In this document: one piece after another, positions 4,718 through 7,302 of the stretch
Numbering within the stretch: position 1 is the first letter of the stretch
Layout: each line of letters opens with the position of its first letter
Origin: CAZDDW01 sp043811105
Lineage (GTDB): Bacteria > Patescibacteriota > Patescibacteriia > UBA9934 > CAZDDW01
DNA length: 7,302 bases
Assembly: GCA_043811105.1 (NCBI GenBank)
Contig: JBDRNK010000040.1
Span: forward strand, 1-7,302
Reading direction: 5' to 3'
The notes under the pieces: model-generated
What the model was told of the DNA's origin: nothing
Database searches by the model: none
The model's input: only the letters and a program-made list of their open reading frames with translations
Position numbers and translations under genes: made by a program

Positions 4718-4726
4718 AGTATAGCA
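4718..4726 (-). promoter_or_regulatory. Extended -10 promoter of the DUF4870 gene
   Basis: On the minus strand, TGC then TATACT (4726-4718) forms an extended -10 with five of six consensus bases. No strong -35 is present in the T/C-rich upstream sequence. Transcription would start near 4711, giving a leader of about 22 nt before ATG 4688. It lies just downstream of the groEL terminator-like repeat, as expected for an independent unit. Confidence 0.5.
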
Positions 4727-4729
4727 GAG

Positions 4730-4810
4730 AATAAGAAAGTAAGAAACTAATAAAATAAAAAAATAAGCACTGCGCTTATTTTCTTATTTTATTATTTTAT
4801 TATTTTTTTC
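4730..4810. repeat. AT-rich repeat, copy A (after groEL), with terminator-like hairpin
   Basis: The repeat consists of AAGAAA/ATAAG-type units, a hairpin with AAATAAGC-ACTGC-GCTTATTT (extended stem 4760-4782), and a TTATT/TTTTATTA tail. Positions 4779-4804 are identical to 6903-6928 in copy C. On the minus strand the hairpin is followed by a T-rich run (TTTTTTTATTTTA), so it probably ends the groESL transcript 29 nt after the groEL stop, although its stem is AT-rich. Confidence 0.7.
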
Positions 4811-4811
4811 T

Positions 4812-6446
4812 CTACATCATTCCGCCCATTCCACCCATACCACCTGGCATGGCTGGAGCTGAGTCATCTTTTCTTGGAATATCTGTAATCGCCGCTTCAG
4901 TAGTGATAATCATCACGGCGATCGAAGCTGCGTTCTGCAAAGCTGATCGAGTTACTTTGGTTGGATCAATTATTCCGGCAACGATCATGTCTTCAAATTT
5001 ATCATTGGCTGCGTTATAACCATTGGCTCCTTCACTATTTTTTACTTTCTCAACAATAACCGAACCGTCTTTTCCGGCATTCTCAGCGATCATGCGAATC
5101 GGTTCTTCCAAAGCCCGACGAACAATCTGCAAACCAATCACTTCGCCCGGATCATCAGTGCCAATATTATGCAAAACTTTCCCGGCTCGCAACAGGGCCA
5201 CACCACCCCCAGGCACAATCCCTTCTTCAACAGCGGCTTTGGTCGCAGCCACAGCATCTTCAACACGATGTTTCTTTTCTTTCATCTCAATCTCAGTGGC
5301 GGCACCGACTTTGATGATCGCCACACCGCCTGACAGTTTGGCAACTCGTTCTTGTAATTTATCTTTATCAAAATCAGACTCACTAATTTCAATCTGTTTC
5401 TTGATCTGAGCCAAGCGCTCTTCGATCTTGGTTTTTTCACCATGTCCTTCAACAATGGTTGTATGGTCTTTGTCTGAAACAATTTTACGAGCTCGTCCTA
5501 AATCGTTTAGTTCAGTGTTCTCAAGTTTCAAACCAACTTCTTCAGAAATAACTTTTCCACCGGTTAATATGGCAATATCTTCAAGCATGGCTTTGCGACG
5601 ATCTCCAAAAGCCGGAGCTTTAATCGCCAGTGCACTGAAACTGCCACGAAGTTTGTTAACCACCAAAGTCGCCAAAGCTTCACCATCAATATCTTCAGCA
5701 ATAATCACAATTTCTTTCTTTCCGGAAGCAGCCACTTTCTCTAACAATGGCAGGATATTTTGAACTGAACTAATCTTTTCCGTAGTCAAAAGAAGGTGAC
5801 AATCTTCATAAACAGCCTCCATGCGGTCAGTATCGGTAACCATATACGGAGAAACGTAGCCCTTGTCAAACTGCATTCCCTCAACTGTTTCAACTTCAAT
5901 TCCAAACGACTGAGACTCTTCAACAGTGATCACTCCATTCTCACCAACTGATTTCATAGCTCGAGCAATCTGAGCACCGATCTCTTTATCATTGGCTGAT
6001 ATCGAAGCTACTTGCTCGATCTCGTCGCCGGTGATTGGCTTGGAAATATTTTCTCGCAATTCACGAACAACCGCTTCAACCCCTTTTTCAATTCCTCGAC
6101 GCAGTAACTGCGGATTGGTTCCGGCAGTAACGTTCTTCAGACCTTCAGCGATCAAAGCTTGAGCGAGAACAGTTGCGGTGGTTGTTCCGTCTCCGGCCAC
6201 GTCATTAGTTTTTGAAGCAACTTCTTTAACTAGCTCTGCTCCTAGATTTTCGAATTTGTCTTCCAACTCAACTTCACGGGCAACGGTCACACCATCTTTG
6301 GTAACTGTTGGTGCACCATAACCACGATCCAAAACAACGTTTCGACCACGAGGACCAAGGGTTATCTTAACGGCGTTGGCCAACTGGTCAACACCTGATT
6401 TTAATTTATGTCGAGCCTCCTCATTAAAATTGATTTGCTTTGCCAT
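4812..6446 (-). CDS. groEL: Chaperonin GroEL (Cpn60, HSP60)
   Basis: GroEL forms the double-ring ATP-driven folding chamber that works with GroES in the cytoplasm. The 544-residue length is typical of bacterial Cpn60. The N-terminus has ITLGPRGRNVVLD (28-40) and the ATP-binding VAGDGTTTATVLA (83-95, with the metal-binding Asp86). The apical domain lies in the middle. EMKEKKHRVEDA holds the Asp equivalent to E. coli Asp398 needed for ATP hydrolysis, followed by AAVEEGIVPGGGVALL. The C-terminus ends in the flexible GGM-rich tail MPGGMGGMGGMM. No truncation or frameshift is seen. ATG 6446 gives the family start MAKQINF; it has no Shine-Dalgarno, since the upstream sequence on the coding strand is T/A/C-rich (TTATCCT). 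groEL follows groES by 110 nt, longer than usual, because an AT-rich repeat and two GC-rich hairpins lie between them. Confidence 0.99.
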   Translation of the reverse strand: MAKQINFNEEARHKLKSGVDQLANAVKITLGPRGRNVVLDRGYGAPTVTKDGVTVAREVELEDKFENLGAELVKEVASKTNDVAGDGTTTATVLAQALIAEGLKNVTAGTNPQLLRRGIEKGVEAVVRELRENISKPITGDEIEQVASISANDKEIGAQIARAMKSVGENGVITVEESQSFGIEVETVEGMQFDKGYVSPYMVTDTDRMEAVYEDCHLLLTTEKISSVQNILPLLEKVAASGKKEIVIIAEDIDGEALATLVVNKLRGSFSALAIKAPAFGDRRKAMLEDIAILTGGKVISEEVGLKLENTELNDLGRARKIVSDKDHTTIVEGHGEKTKIEERLAQIKKQIEISESDFDKDKLQERVAKLSGGVAIIKVGAATEIEMKEKKHRVEDAVAATKAAVEEGIVPGGGVALLRAGKVLHNIGTDDPGEVIGLQIVRRALEEPIRMIAENAGKDGSVIVEKVKNSEGANGYNAANDKFEDMIVAGIIDPTKVTRSALQNAASIAVMIITTEAAITDIPRKDDSAPAMPGGMGGMGGMM

Positions 6447-6556
6447 AGGATAAGAAAATAAGAAATTAAGAAACCAAGAAAATAAGTACTGCGTTTATTT
6501 TTTTACCAGGCGGAGCCTGGCCCGGCTTCGCCGGGTTTAGTTATTTTTTTATTTTA
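6447..6556. repeat. groES-groEL spacer: AT-rich repeat copy B carrying a tandem GC-rich double hairpin
   Basis: The spacer has the AAGAAAATAAG units and the ACTGCG core (AAATAAGTACTGCGTTTATTT, from 6480) seen in copies A and C. Two perfect hairpins without a gap interrupt it: CCAGGC-GGA-GCCTGG (6506-6520) and CCCGGC-TTC-GCCGGG (6521-6535). The AT-rich tail then resumes. On the coding strand the hairpins are followed by TAAAAAAA, not by T, so termination between groES and groEL is not expected; the pair may instead affect stability or processing of the mRNA. Confidence 0.75.
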
Positions 6557-6844
6557 CTATTCAATCACCCCCACCACATCATCCATACGAATTACCAAGT
6601 ATTCAACTTTGTCGACCTTGATCTCGTCTGGTGTGTATTTTTTAAACATCACCTTATCTCCTACTTTAACCTCCATTAAAGATCGCTTACCGTCTTCAAG
6701 TAACTTACCTGGACCAACGGCCACGACCTCGCCTTGTTCCGGTCGATCTTTGTCTACTGTGTCTGGCAAAATAATCCCAGACGCAGTCACCTCTTCTTTG
6801 GAAAGGGGTTTTAAAATTATATATTCGTTTAGTGGTTTGATCAT
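6557..6844 (-). CDS. groES: Co-chaperonin GroES (Cpn10)
   Basis: GroES is the heptameric lid of the GroEL chamber. The 95-residue length is standard. The N-terminal IKPLNEYIILKPL (2-14) is followed by the mobile loop (about 16-36), which carries the GroEL-contacting GIIL (23-26). GEVVAVGPGK (38-47) and VKVGDKVMFKKYTPDEIKVDKVEYLVIRMDDVVGVIE to the C-terminus match the family. ATG 6844 gives the expected MIKPL start; no Shine-Dalgarno precedes it (TTTTTTATCT on the coding strand). The gene leads the groES-groEL operon behind a TTGACA promoter and a ~100-nt AT-rich leader containing repeat copy C. No CIRCE inverted repeat (TTAGCACTC-N9-GAGTGCTAA) is seen upstream, so HrcA-type control is not supported. 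Confidence 0.98.
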   Translation of the reverse strand: MIKPLNEYIILKPLSKEEVTASGIILPDTVDKDRPEQGEVVAVGPGKLLEDGKRSLMEVKVGDKVMFKKYTPDEIKVDKVEYLVIRMDDVVGVIE

Positions 6845-6849
6845 AGATA

Positions 6850-6930
6850 AAAAATTAATAAACTAAGAAAATAAGAAAATACATACTGTGCTTATTTTTT
6901 TATTTTCTTATTTTATTATTTTATTATTCA
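6850..6930. repeat. AT-rich repeat, copy C (groES leader)
   Basis: It consists of AAGAAAATAAG units (6865-6880), the core ACATACTGTGCTTATTTT, and the tail 6903-6928, which is identical over 26 bp to copy A after groEL. It makes up most of the groES 5' untranslated region. Its central hairpin is weaker than in copy A (AAATA/TATTT plus CA/TG with a bulge), so it should be less able to end transcription, fitting its position inside the operon leader. Confidence 0.7.
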
Positions 6931-6951
6931 AGCTCACTGCTTAAGAACATA

Positions 6952-6980
6952 ATAATGCCTGATAAGCTTATTTTTGTCAA
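6952..6980 (-). promoter_or_regulatory. Predicted groESL promoter
   Basis: On the minus strand a perfect -35 TTGACA (6980-6975) is separated by 17 nt from CATTAT (6957-6952, four of six consensus bases). A 10-bp palindrome ATAAGCTTAT (6962-6971) lies in the spacer and could bind a regulator, though it is short. The promoter lies directly after the terminator of the upstream gene and about 108 nt before groES. Confidence 0.65.
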
Positions 6981-6982
6981 GA

Positions 6983-7010
6983 TAAAAAAAATCCGCAGAG
7001 TCTGCGGATT
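6983..7010 (-). terminator. Intrinsic terminator of the upstream membrane-protein gene
   Basis: On the minus strand a perfect 10-bp stem AATCCGCAGA/TCTGCGGATT (7010-7001 with 6999-6990) is followed directly by a run of T (6990-6983, partly paired at its first two bases). It lies 16 nt after the stop codon at 7027 and separates that gene from the groESL promoter. Confidence 0.9.
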
Positions 7011-7026
7011 AAGACAAGATAAAAAA

Positions 7027-7302
7027 CTACCTTGGTATGCGGGATGGCTTGTCATTGAATGTCGGAGTTAGCAGTCCGAAAATCAAGGCAACAAGGTCAA
7101 GAACAAGGAACTGTCCGAGTGCGATCATGATGACGTTATTGTTCGGATACCACTGCATCACCCAATCGCTTCTGGAAAAATCAAGTAAACCAAAGAGTAA
7201 AACATAGCTGATTAGTTTACAGACAAGACAAACTATCAGGCCAGCTGACCATCGATTGTCTGATATCATTCCATCTATGTAAACAACAAATACGGAAACA
7301 AT
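7027..7302 (-). CDS. Small membrane protein of unknown family, probably partial
   Basis: I do not recognise a family. From ATG 7269 the frame encodes 80 residues with two clear hydrophobic segments, about 8-29 (AGLIVCLVCKLISYVLLFGLL) and 45-67 (NVIMIALGQFLVLDLVALIFGLL), a polar loop (DFSRSDWVMQWYPNNN) between them and a short basic tail ending RIPR. The frame stays open upstream of ATG 7269 to the window edge, and those 11 codons are also hydrophobic (IVSVFVVYIDG). The true start may therefore lie outside the window, with ATG 7269 internal; there is only a weak GATGGA before it. An inner-membrane location is likely. The stop is TAG (7029-7027), followed by a strong terminator, so this gene is not in the groE operon. 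Confidence 0.6.
   Translation of the reverse strand: MVSVFVVYIDGMISDNRWSAGLIVCLVCKLISYVLLFGLLDFSRSDWVMQWYPNNNVIMIALGQFLVLDLVALIFGLLTPTFNDKPSRIPR

Noticed and set aside
5023..5409. Plus-strand 128-codon reading frame, and others opposite groEL and prfB
   Set aside because: They lie opposite well-conserved genes, with no start signals or recognisable domains; openness follows from codon use of the real gene.
6845..7026. CIRCE operator upstream of groES
   Set aside because: No TTAGCACTC or GAGTGCTAA half-site is present.

Overview
The window looks like chromosomal DNA from a small-genome bacterium, most probably a member of the Candidate Phyla Radiation (Patescibacteria). This is an inference. 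It rests on moderately AT-rich DNA, short intergenic spaces filled with palindromic repeats, few Shine-Dalgarno sites, a DUF4870 protein, a glycosyltransferase/DUF2304 pair, and ordinary bacterial GroES/GroEL and RF2. All recognisable genes lie on the minus strand, so transcription runs from high to low coordinates.

Layout in transcription order. A partial membrane-protein gene (7302-7027) ends at a strong intrinsic terminator. It is followed at once by a TTGACA-type promoter, groES (6844-6557) and groEL (6446-4812), with related AT-rich hairpin repeats before, between and after the two chaperonin genes. A DUF4870 membrane protein (4688-4341) has its own extended -10 promoter and its own terminator. 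A 459-bp stretch (3882-4340) has no recognised protein family. It holds the DUF4870 terminator, a possible small plus-strand RNA, a promoter facing prfB, and a 17-codon leader ORF enclosed by a 22-bp inverted repeat that reaches the prfB start codon. Then follow prfB (release factor 2), an NAD-dependent sugar epimerase, a DPM1-like glycosyltransferase, its usual DUF2304 partner, and the start of tsaC/sua5 (tRNA threonylcarbamoyl-adenylate synthase), which runs off the left edge. The last four genes may be read together from the prfB promoter.

Functionally, the window joins translation (RF2, tRNA t6A modification), protein folding (GroES/GroEL) and cell-surface glycan synthesis (epimerase, glycosyltransferase, DUF2304).

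The proteins are conventional. The unusual content is the repeats and RNA structures. (1) A palindromic family with GAC-NNNN-TTAC/GTAA-NNNN-GTC stem-loops has entered tsaC in frame as exactly 19 codons, and also sits just after the stop codons of prfB and DUF4870. (2) Three copies of a two-hairpin repeat with compensatory base changes lie between the epimerase and the glycosyltransferase. (3) prfB lacks the RF2 programmed frameshift but has the leader-ORF/hairpin arrangement. (4) A 7-bp tandem repeat forms both the 3' end of the DUF2304 gene and the tsaC ribosome binding site.
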